Source of the DNA: an uncultured Mollicutes bacterium | GTDB lineage: Bacteria > Bacillota_I > Bacilli_A > Acholeplasmatales > Anaeroplasmataceae | DNA length: 10,501 nucleotides | Assembly (NCBI GenBank): GCA_937905855.1 | Contig: CALCWU010000080.1 | Coordinates: 1-10,501 of the forward strand | Direction: 5' to 3' | Part shown: piece by piece, positions 1 through 6,507 of the stretch | Numbering within the stretch: the stretch's first letter is position 1 | Layout of the letters: each line of letters opens with the position of its first letter | The notes under the pieces: generated by a model | Told to the model about the DNA's origin: nothing | Databases searched by the model: none | What the model saw: only the letters and a program-made list of their open reading frames with translations | Position numbers and translations under genes: made by a program

Positions 1-583
1 TTAATATTAAACTAATATTTAAAGAACTGTTTTCCAAATTAGAGGCAACACATATACAGATACTATAAAAAACAAGACAAATAATATCATCAAGTGCTAC
101 AACCTGTAATAATGTTTTAACAAAATCACCCTTAGCATCATATTGCTTAATAGTCATAAGTGTAGATGCCGGCGCTGTAGATGTTGCAACTGCAGCTAAT
201 ATTAATGAAAAAGCTAGAGACATCCTAAAGCCAAAATACATTAAAATAAATATAAAAAGACCAGCCAATGTAGCCTCAAATATCGTAATAATTAATGTAG
301 GCTTAAGGTCTTTTTTTATTTCCTTAAATAAGAAAAACTTCCCCGTTCCAAAAGCAATGAAGCTTAACGCAATATCACTAATAAAACTACTGCCATCCAC
401 AAATTCATTTATATAGCTATCATTAATAATTAAATTAATTAAGAAGCCTAAAACAATATAACCAGTTACATCTGGTAATTTAATTTTTCTTGTTAATTTG
501 GTGACGAAAAATCCTAATATTAATATACCACCTAATATAATAAGAATATTTCCAATTTTATAATTTGGATTAAATAATAACAT
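1..583 (-). CDS. Cation/proton antiporter, CPA2 (Kef/NapA-like) family, N-terminal part
   Basis: Only the first 194 codons are visible; the gene continues past the left edge. It begins at ATG 583-581 behind a strong AAGGAAGG ribosome site (593-600). The protein is a membrane protein with alternating hydrophobic helices. Two features place it in the Na+/H+ exchanger fold (PF00999), CPA2 branch: a KLPDVTGYIVLG-type segment at residues 35-46, which is the usual loop after the first helix, and a family-typical block at residues 133-166 with ATSTAPAS followed by an Asp-Asp pair (D165, D166) in the ion-binding helix position. An Asp-Asp pair in that helix is usually associated with electrogenic exchange, but the true ion-binding residues need an alignment. 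The family swaps Na+ or K+ for H+ across the cytoplasmic membrane. The missing C-terminus would show whether a Kef-type TrkA domain is present. It is divergent from a LysR regulator, which is its likely controller. Confidence 0.9.
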   Translation of the reverse strand, partial: MLLFNPNYKIGNILIILGGILILGFFVTKLTRKIKLPDVTGYIVLGFLINLIINDSYINEFVDGSSFISDIALSFIAFGTGKFFLFKEIKKDLKPTLIITIFEATLAGLFIFILMYFGFRMSLAFSLILAAVATSTAPASTLMTIKQYDAKGDFVKTLLQVVALDDIICLVFYSICICVASNLENSSLNISLIL

Positions 584-598
584 AAATACTTTCCTTCC

Positions 599-627
599 TT
601 GAATCTTCTTCTAATCTGCAGTATAAT
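599..627 (+). promoter_or_regulatory. Probable vegetative (sigma-A type) promoter of the LysR-family gene
   Basis: A TTGAAT element (599-604) and a TATAAT element (622-627) are separated by exactly 17 bases, a near-consensus housekeeping promoter reading rightward. Transcription would begin around 633-635, giving a leader of about 68 bases before the ATG at 702. The leader would open with the purine-rich AAAGGAG at 638-644. Confidence 0.6.
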
Positions 628-654
628 TATATTCAAGAAAGGAGATAAGATAAA
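626..654 (-). promoter_or_regulatory. Possible promoter of the divergent antiporter gene
   Basis: On the minus strand a perfect TATAAT lies at 631-626. It shares bases with the TATAAT of the rightward promoter, because the 10 bases at 622-631 form a palindrome. The best -35 candidate at 17-base spacing is TTTATC (654-649), a poor match, so this promoter would be weak without an activator. That fits a target of a LysR-family protein. The implied start is near 619, about 36 bases before the antiporter ATG. Confidence 0.4.
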
Positions 655-704
655 ATTATATTTATTATGGTATCCATAAATTTATCTTATAGTGTTTAAA
701 AATG
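638..704 (+). promoter_or_regulatory. Structured leader of the LysR gene: distant ribosome site, hairpin, then start codon
   Basis: The ATG at 702 has no ribosome-binding sequence at normal distance, and an in-frame stop at 690-692 rules out a longer reading frame. The only good ribosome site is AAAGGAG at 638-644, 57 bases upstream. The 10 bases right after it (645-654, ATAAGATAAA) are perfectly complementary to 681-690 (TTTATCTTAT). Folding this stem would loop out the intervening RNA and leave about 11 bases between the ribosome site and the ATG. A second, inner stem (665-670 with 674-679) sits within the loop. The pairing is seen directly; its role in translation is inference. Confidence 0.4.
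665..679. promoter_or_regulatory. Probable LysR-family operator, palindromic T-N11-A site
   Basis: TTATGG-TAT-CCATAA is a perfect 15-base palindrome (6-base arms, 3-base centre) and contains a T-N11-A core (666-678), the classic LysR-family recognition pattern. Its centre at 672 would be about 53 bases upstream of the inferred antiporter transcription start, where such activators normally sit. It lies within the regulator's own leader, so feedback on lysR expression is also possible. Confidence 0.55.
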
Positions 705-1586
705 ATTGATCAAAGAATTGATACACTTATAAGCGTTTGTGAAACCAAAAATTTCACAAAAAGTGCTGATGAGCTTGGTCTTACCCAGCCAGCAGTAAGT
801 CAACAAATAAAATCAATTGAAACCGAATTAGACATAAAAATATTTATAAGACAAAACAAAAACCTGCAACTAACCCCTGAAGGAGCAATTGTTTTAAAAT
901 ATGCTAAAAGAATCAGGTCTTTATATTCAGCAATTAAACCAGCTATCGAAGACGAAAAAAGAAATATCAAAGGTCTAACAATTGGCGTAACTCCAACCGC
1001 TGAAAATAATATAATTTCCGAGGTTTTAGCTAAATATGCTAAAGAAAAAGGCAATATACATATAAAAATAATTTCTGATACTATAAAAAATCTTTATGAT
1101 AAACTCAAAACCTATGAAATAGATTTAGCAATTTTAGAGGGTAAAATTAATGATTCTAACTTTAATTCTATTCTTCTTGACACCGATTATCTTGTACTGG
1201 CTATTAGAAATAACCCCTTAGCTAAAAAGGCAATCATTTCATTAGAGGAATTAAAAAATGAAAATTTAATTTTAAGACTACCAGGCTCTGGTACAAGAAA
1301 TCTTTTTGAAGCTAATTTAAAAAGTAGAAATGAATCATTATCTTCTTTTAATATCATATTAGAGATTGATAATGTTGCGACTATAAAGGACCTCGTTGCT
1401 CAAAACTTTGGTGTTTCAATTCTTGCCAAAAGCCTTTGTGAGGAGGACGCAAAGAAAGGCAAAATTAAAATTTTACCAGTTGAGAATTTATCAATGATTC
1501 GCGATGTATCATTGTACTATCATAAAGATTTTAATCATATAGAAATATTAGAAGACATTACAAATATCTATCAAAAATTAAAATAA
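702..1586 (+). CDS. LysR-family transcriptional regulator
   Basis: This 294-residue protein has the normal length and layout of the family. An N-terminal winged helix-turn-helix spans about residues 1-60, with the recognition region at 17-40 (NFTKSADELGLTQPAVSQQI) and the usual LTPEG near 57-61. A linker helix follows to about residue 88, then a periplasmic-binding-protein-like effector domain beginning at GLTIGVTPT (91-99). The start at 702 matches the family N-terminus exactly, although it lacks a nearby ribosome site (see the leader entry). The neighbouring antiporter is divergent, and the next gene begins 10 bases after the stop, so the regulator probably controls one or both. The effector cannot be read from the sequence. 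Assignment to the family is certain, but a specific orthologue is not recognised. Confidence 0.96.
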   Translation: MIDQRIDTLISVCETKNFTKSADELGLTQPAVSQQIKSIETELDIKIFIRQNKNLQLTPEGAIVLKYAKRIRSLYSAIKPAIEDEKRNIKGLTIGVTPTAENNIISEVLAKYAKEKGNIHIKIISDTIKNLYDKLKTYEIDLAILEGKINDSNFNSILLDTDYLVLAIRNNPLAKKAIISLEELKNENLILRLPGSGTRNLFEANLKSRNESLSSFNIILEIDNVATIKDLVAQNFGVSILAKSLCEEDAKKGKIKILPVENLSMIRDVSLYYHKDFNHIEILEDITNIYQKLK

Positions 1587-1596
1587 GGAGTAAGCT

Positions 1597-3174
1597 ATGA
1601 AAATATATCTAAAGAAAAAAGACAATAAGTACATAATAATTAAGGAAGGTGCAAAAAGAGCAAGTAAAAGCTTCGACAACTATGCTGAGGCCAAAAGCTA
1701 TGCTGAAAAAACAGCAAGTGATTTAAAAGCAACATTAATTGATGAAGCAAATCCTGTTGCAGCTTCAGTAAAAAAAGCTGTTAAAAAGCCTAAGGTAAGA
1801 AAAATAATTATTATTCTCGCTATAATATTATTTATTGCTCTTGTTGTTATTGTTATTTTAAACAAGGATAAAATTTTAAAACCAAATGAACCATCTCCTT
1901 CAACAAATCCAACAATATCAAGCACATTACCTAACAATTCTTCATCTCTACCAAGTAGTTCATCATCTTCTTCAAGCTCTACAAGTACTGATGGCGATAG
2001 TGTAATTTATGATGATTTTCAAATTCATTTTATGATGCTTGGAAATGATGCAGCTGGAGATTCAGTTTATATTAAAGCTGGCGATACTGACATCTTAATT
2101 GATGCTGGTTCAAACGGTTCATCTGCTCCTACTCTTATTAGCTATATCAATCAATATTGCACAGATGGTAAGCTTGAATACGTAATCGCTACTCATGGTC
2201 ATACTGATCATATAGCCTCATTTGCTGGTAATACTGATACAAAAGCCACCAATTTCAAAGGGGAAAATGTTGGAAAAACTGGTATAATGTATTACTATGA
2301 TATTGATACTTTCATTGATTTTAGTTATATGACAGCTAAAAAAATAAGTGCCACTAAAGAAGAAACATTAGAAAATAAGAATCAGGTAAGTAGCGATTTT
2401 TCTTCTTCTACCTTATATGGTAAATATCTTGCGGCAAGGGAATATGCAATTTCAAAAGGAACTAAATATTATACTGCCAAGGAATGTTTCAACAATGAAG
2501 GCGATGCAAAAAGCACCTATACTCTTGCTCCTGGAATAACTATGGATATTTTGTACAATTATTACTACTTTAATACCTCTAGTGATTTGAACAACTATTC
2601 AGTATGTACAATGTTTAATTATAATGAGCATCATTTTATGCTAACTGGAGATTTAGAGGTTGAAGGTGAAGAAAAACTAGCTAACTACTATGATTCATCA
2701 ACTGATGACAAAACTCTCCCTCATGTAGATTTATTTAAGGCCGGACATCATGGTTCACCAACATCATCAAATGATGTATTATTAAGTAAAATTACACCAG
2801 ATATTTGCGCAGTATGCTGCTGTGCAGGTACGGCTGAATACACTCCTGATGTTGATAACCAATTTCCATCTCAAGAATTCATCAATAGAATTGCTAAATA
2901 TACTGATCGAGTTTACGTAACAACTATGCTTGAATATATCAATTCTAAATGGACTTTTACAGCTATGAATGGAAATATTATTGTTTCTTCAAACGGAGTT
3001 AATGTAGGCGTTAGTGCTACTAATAATTTAATAAAACTAAAAGATACTACTTGGTTTAATGAAACAATTTATGTTAAAGATGGTAAAAACGTTGATAAGA
3101 AAAAATCAACTGATTTCTATACTAAAGACACTCCTGATGTAACAGAAAGACCAAGACGTACTTGGCCAAATTAA
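1597..3174 (+). CDS. Membrane-anchored extracellular metallo-beta-lactamase-fold hydrolase (ComEC C-terminal-like) with N-terminal DUF2188-like domain
   Basis: The 525-residue protein has four parts. Residues 3-50 resemble DUF2188 (EGAKRASKSFDNYAEAKSYA at 17-36). Residues 69-89 form one membrane helix preceded by a lysine/arginine-rich stretch, which predicts the N-terminus inside and the C-terminus outside. Residues 96-133 are a Ser/Pro/Thr linker with a run of nine serines. From about 142 on comes a metallo-beta-lactamase fold with HGHTDH (H200, H202, D204, H205), LTGD (D352) and KAGHHGS (H384, H385), the pattern of the ComEC/Rec2 C-terminal domain. All expected metal ligands appear present, so an active hydrolase, perhaps a nuclease or phosphodiesterase at the cell surface, is plausible; the substrate is unknown. 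The stop of lysR overlaps its ribosome site (TAAGGAG, 1584-1590), so the two are translated from one mRNA. A CxxCCC cluster at 404-409 is odd for an exported domain. Confidence 0.88.
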   Translation: MKIYLKKKDNKYIIIKEGAKRASKSFDNYAEAKSYAEKTASDLKATLIDEANPVAASVKKAVKKPKVRKIIIILAIILFIALVVIVILNKDKILKPNEPSPSTNPTISSTLPNNSSSLPSSSSSSSSSTSTDGDSVIYDDFQIHFMMLGNDAAGDSVYIKAGDTDILIDAGSNGSSAPTLISYINQYCTDGKLEYVIATHGHTDHIASFAGNTDTKATNFKGENVGKTGIMYYYDIDTFIDFSYMTAKKISATKEETLENKNQVSSDFSSSTLYGKYLAAREYAISKGTKYYTAKECFNNEGDAKSTYTLAPGITMDILYNYYYFNTSSDLNNYSVCTMFNYNEHHFMLTGDLEVEGEEKLANYYDSSTDDKTLPHVDLFKAGHHGSPTSSNDVLLSKITPDICAVCCCAGTAEYTPDVDNQFPSQEFINRIAKYTDRVYVTTMLEYINSKWTFTAMNGNIIVSSNGVNVGVSATNNLIKLKDTTWFNETIYVKDGKNVDKKKSTDFYTKDTPDVTERPRRTWPN

Positions 3175-4136
3175 AGCTTCAAGGAATATACTATGTCATC
3201 ATAGGTATATTCCTTTTTTGTTTGTTTATTTAAATAACTAAGATTTAAATAATCATCATCTATCTTTCTTAGTTTTGCTAATTCATTTAAAATATATTGT
3301 CTTAAATAAGCCTTGGAATCAACTCTTGAATAGGCAATTTTATATTTAATTTTCAGATTTATTATAAGTTTCTCTTTAAGTTTATAAACAATTTTTAATT
3401 TTTTAATATTCGCACTCAAATTTTTATCACTTATTAAAAAATTATTATGTTCCAAGGTAAAATAAAGTCCAGGATAATCATTTACATTATAGATTTTATA
3501 TTTATTATTATAATAATAGCACACCTTATCAAGATAATAATTTGCTCCTTCTGTGTTCCAACAATCTCTTAATGAAAATGTTGGAATTTTCAACACCTTT
3601 TCTTCTTCTAAATCTCTAATGAAAGTTATAAGCGTTTGCGGAGTAGAAGCTAAATAAAGATGTGTTCTTTCAAATGGAGATAAAATAATTGAAAACAAAT
3701 CGTTTTCTTTACCAGGATTTTTTATATTATAAATATCCTTGGGATCATCATCACTTATAAAAATTGCTGAATTATAATATATTTTATTATTATCTCTAAC
3801 TGTATTTTTCAATTCAATTAGATTATCATAATTTAAAAAAGATGGATTTAAAATGATTGAAGAAATATGCATATAATTAACATCAAGTGAGGTTGTCAAA
3901 TCAAGTTCATTAAAAAGTGAAGAAATGCTTTTGGCTTTTATAGTCGCAATATCCCCACTACTGTTTTCACTATTTTCCCTAAGACCAATAGCTAAAGAAT
4001 TAATAATATAAAAGTTAGCCTCAAATACATTATCATTATAATTTAAATGCATACTTGCTACATATATATGATTAGTTATTGAATAAGAACAGCCACATAA
4101 TAAGAACAATAAAATAAGAATACTAAATCTTTTCAT
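3171..4136 (-). CDS. Spore germination receptor C subunit, Ger(x)C-family lipoprotein
   Basis: From ATG 4136-4134 this gives 321 residues. A signal peptide with a lipobox (L13-C14-G15-C16, following a run of Leu/Ile) predicts lipidation at C16 and anchoring on the outer face of the (inner) spore membrane. The rest is a divergent Ger(x)C protein. Similarity is weak, and the call leans strongly on the lipobox, the length and its position directly after the A subunit. I chose this start over ATG 4157 (7 residues longer) because AAGGAG sits 5 bases before it, while 4157 has only a weak site. The start lies inside the end of the A-subunit gene (14-base overlap), so translation is coupled. At 321 residues it is shorter than the roughly 370-400 usual for the family. 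Its 3' end overlaps the stop of the convergent hydrolase gene by 4 bases and contains that operon's terminator. Confidence 0.8.
   Translation of the reverse strand: MKRFSILILLFLLCGCSYSITNHIYVASMHLNYNDNVFEANFYIINSLAIGLRENSENSSGDIATIKAKSISSLFNELDLTTSLDVNYMHISSIILNPSFLNYDNLIELKNTVRDNNKIYYNSAIFISDDDPKDIYNIKNPGKENDLFSIILSPFERTHLYLASTPQTLITFIRDLEEEKVLKIPTFSLRDCWNTEGANYYLDKVCYYYNNKYKIYNVNDYPGLYFTLEHNNFLISDKNLSANIKKLKIVYKLKEKLIINLKIKYKIAYSRVDSKAYLRQYILNELAKLRKIDDDYLNLSYLNKQTKKEYTYDDIVYSLKL
3181..3219 (+). terminator. Rho-independent terminator of the lysR-hydrolase operon
   Basis: AAGGAATATA (3181-3190) pairs with 3206-3215, and CTATG (3191-3195) pairs with 3200-3204, around a TCAT loop with one bulged G (3205). 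This gives a 15-pair stem followed by a run of T (3214-3219). It starts 7 bases after the hydrolase stop codon. It is embedded in the last codons of the convergent gerC-like gene. On the minus strand the trailing sequence is not T-rich enough for an efficient terminator. Confidence 0.85.
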
Positions 4137-5514
4137 TTTTTCTCCTTGTTTGATCATTAACTCTTAAAACATCTGGTCGATAAATATTTTTCAAGGCAGA
4201 GGTTGGAACAAAAAAATTTCTTAAATCCTTAATATCAAAGGGAATAAAGGGATGAAAATAAGCAACATTAAACATTTGATCATTATAGGCTAGATATCCT
4301 AAAATTGTTAATGCTACACATAGTCCAACAAAGCCATAAAAAAATGAAGCTAAAAGTAAACAAATTCTTACCATTGATATCGAAAATATTGTTTGGGCGT
4401 TGGCCGAAACTACAAATCCTGTTAAATATGCCAAAGCAGTAAATGTTATTATAAAAACACCCGCTATACCACTTTCCATTAAATTTTGACCAATAATTAA
4501 GCCACCAATTAAAACAACAGTAGCTGATATTGTCGTTTTTGACTGTCTATAACCAATTAAATGATATAATTCAAATAAACCTAAAACTATCAATATTTCG
4601 ATAGCAATAGGAACAACAACACTTTTTTGACTAGTCTTTAATATAGATAACACTAAAAGTGACAGGCAATCATTTTGAAATGTGATAAAAGCCGCAAATA
4701 TGCCTAAAAAAACAGTAGAAAAAATAAGCGCCAAAAGTAAAATAAAACGTTCCAATATAGGAAATAAACGCATACTTGATTCATCTACCCTAAATCTTGT
4801 TGCTAAAGAAATTGTCGTTGGAATACAAAGAACAACAGGAATTCTATCAATAACAATAACAAACTCTCCTTGATACAATCTTCTACAAGCCAAATCAGGA
4901 TTTCCTAAATATTGAAATGTTGGAAATGTTAAATGAGCTGCAAAATAGGCTATAAAATCATCAATTGTCAAAATTGCATCAACATCAATTTTAACTAATG
5001 TTTCTTTAATATTATTTAATATTTCTTTATTATGAATATCTTCAATACTAAGTAATAGTACATTAGTTTTACTACGTCTTCCTATTATATATTCATCAAT
5101 ATTTAAGTTGTTACATTTTAATCTACTTCTAATAATTGCTATATTATCCTTATAGCTTTCAACAAAGCCATCACGAGATCCAAAGGTTGACTCAGGATCA
5201 GCATTTGAATCTCCAACGCTTCTTGATGGCATTTTAGATAAATCAAAAATATAAAATTCCTGACTAAATATCACTAATAATAATCCATTATAAACATAGC
5301 TCTCTAGTTCCTTATACGAAGAATTAACCTTCTTACAAAGTCCCAAAAATAATTCTTCTAAATTTGCATCCTTCGTTATTTTAGGGTACAAGTAAATAGA
5401 AAATTTAACTATATCACAGGCTTGTTCTTGAAAAATAATCGTAATATCCAAATTCTTATTTTCTAAAACCTTAACATCTTTATTTCTTTTGAAGTTTGAA
5501 ATTATTTCTTGCAT
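4123..5514 (-). CDS. Spore germination receptor A subunit, GerA family (GerAA/GerBA/GerKA-like)
   Basis: This 463-residue protein is close to the usual 460-500 of the family. The soluble N-terminal half carries the hallmark ESTFGSRDGFVES (108-120), IRSRLK (128-133), IGRRSKT (144-150) and TFPTFQYLGNPD (196-207). The C-terminal half has about five membrane helices (roughly 255-280, 284-318, 329-345, 350-372, 380-410). GerA subunits form part of the inner-membrane receptor that senses germinants in dormant spores; the N-terminal half is cytoplasmic in known examples. A GGTGA ribosome site lies 6 bases before the ATG. The first 35 bases overlap the end of the B-subunit gene and the end overlaps the C-subunit gene, a translationally coupled trio. 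The germinant cannot be predicted. Confidence 0.95.
   Translation of the reverse strand: MQEIISNFKRNKDVKVLENKNLDITIIFQEQACDIVKFSIYLYPKITKDANLEELFLGLCKKVNSSYKELESYVYNGLLLVIFSQEFYIFDLSKMPSRSVGDSNADPESTFGSRDGFVESYKDNIAIIRSRLKCNNLNIDEYIIGRRSKTNVLLLSIEDIHNKEILNNIKETLVKIDVDAILTIDDFIAYFAAHLTFPTFQYLGNPDLACRRLYQGEFVIVIDRIPVVLCIPTTISLATRFRVDESSMRLFPILERFILLLALIFSTVFLGIFAAFITFQNDCLSLLVLSILKTSQKSVVVPIAIEILIVLGLFELYHLIGYRQSKTTISATVVLIGGLIIGQNLMESGIAGVFIITFTALAYLTGFVVSANAQTIFSISMVRICLLLASFFYGFVGLCVALTILGYLAYNDQMFNVAYFHPFIPFDIKDLRNFFVPTSALKNIYRPDVLRVNDQTRRKNEKI
4142..4147 (-). promoter_or_regulatory. Ribosome-binding site that fixes the start of the C-subunit gene
   Basis: AAGGAG on the minus strand ends 5 bases before ATG 4136-4134. 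It supports a signal peptide beginning MKRFSIL, and it lies in the last codons of the A-subunit gene. Confidence 0.75.
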
Positions 5515-6466
5515 TTATAATCACCAAATATAATAAAATAAATAACAGCATTATTCCCTCAACTAATAAATATATTTTCTTAATCCAGGTAACAAAAAAA
5601 ACTAATACATAGCTTATTAAAGCCAAAATGATTAACAATATATTTTTATATTTTCTATCCAAATTAAAACAAAAGGTACTTATACTTAAATAATACGACA
5701 CATTAAATATTAAGCATAAGCTTAATGATATAATAGTAATAAAATCAAAATTACCAATATACTTATTAGGAATTTGAATTTGATAGGTAATAAATCCTAC
5801 ATATTCATAGCTTTTAAAAAACGATGCCCCAGCAACCCCAATTAGCATAAAATATTCAATCATATAAATAATGCTTCCAATTATACTTCCTAAAATTATT
5901 ACTTTTTTATTAGCTTCTAAATTAGCTAAAAGAAAAATTAATGATAGAGCATAATTACAATAAAAAAAGAAATCAAAGCCAATTCCCTTCAAATTAAACA
6001 TTGCTAAAATATTTATCTTTGGTGAAAACATATAGGCAATAAGCAGCATCAGTGGAATAAAAATATAAAATGATGTACTTAAATTAATGATTTGTGAAGA
6101 ATTAAGATTTGTTATAATCATAATAGCTATAACAAACATAATTATAAAAATTAAATAGCTTGCATCCTCGTAGAACAATTTATAAACAACATTAGTCCCA
6201 ATTGCTAATTGAACAGCAACATTAATTAAAGCGGCTATTCCTAAAAAAACTTCAGCTATTTTATTATTAAATAAAGATTTAAAATATTTATCCGGAATAA
6301 AAAAAAGAGCAATTGTAATTAAGATGGCAATTAAAAAAAATAAAATACCATTATTGCCATAATTATCATATAATGATGGCATTATCATAAATTTATACAT
6401 AACAAATTGAAAAAATAATGCAAAGAAAAAAAGATTAAATGTCTTTAAACGGTTAGGGTTCATCAT
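5480..6466 (-). CDS. Spore germination receptor B subunit, GerAB/ArcD/ProY-type permease
   Basis: This 328-residue, very hydrophobic protein has about ten predicted helices (near 11-29, 40-57, 71-93, 103-120, 131-149, 164-183, 188-212, 241-263, 274-295, 300-317), the topology of the spore germination permease family (PF03845, APC superfamily). A EYVGFITYQIQIPNKYIGNFD segment (221-241, last residue approximate) corresponds to the conserved pre-helix motif of GerAB proteins. In studied receptors the B subunit contributes ligand binding. It precedes the A subunit here, whereas it usually follows it, and is some 30-40 residues shorter than typical. Two ATG codons lie in tandem at 6466 and 6463; the AGGTG ribosome site is 2 and 5 bases away respectively, so the second may be the real start. 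The gap to the upstream lipid kinase is 41 bases. Confidence 0.87.
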   Translation of the reverse strand: MMNPNRLKTFNLFFFALFFQFVMYKFMIMPSLYDNYGNNGILFFLIAILITIALFFIPDKYFKSLFNNKIAEVFLGIAALINVAVQLAIGTNVVYKLFYEDASYLIFIIMFVIAIMIITNLNSSQIINLSTSFYIFIPLMLLIAYMFSPKINILAMFNLKGIGFDFFFYCNYALSLIFLLANLEANKKVIILGSIIGSIIYMIEYFMLIGVAGASFFKSYEYVGFITYQIQIPNKYIGNFDFITIISLSLCLIFNVSYYLSISTFCFNLDRKYKNILLIILALISYVLVFFVTWIKKIYLLVEGIMLLFILLYLVIINARNNFKLQKK

Positions 6467-6507
6467 ATCACCTATAACTATTTTTTCACTTAATCTTTTT
6501 TATTATA

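Noticed and set aside
667..699. Ten-codon mini reading frame in the lysR leader, ending two bases before the lysR start.
   Set aside because: Its ATG lies within the inner palindrome and has no ribosome site at normal spacing (AAAGGAG is 22 bases away). Short chance frames are common in AT-rich DNA, and I see no codon pattern suggesting attenuation.
800..1054. Minus-strand open frame of 84 codons inside lysR.
   Set aside because: It is antisense to the conserved helix-turn-helix coding region and has no ribosome site or protein-like features; a shadow frame.
1954..1992. Serine-codon run as a DNA microsatellite or phase-variable repeat.
   Set aside because: The serines are encoded by mixed TCA/TCT/AGT/AGC codons, not a uniform repeat unit, so slippage is unlikely; it is a protein linker.
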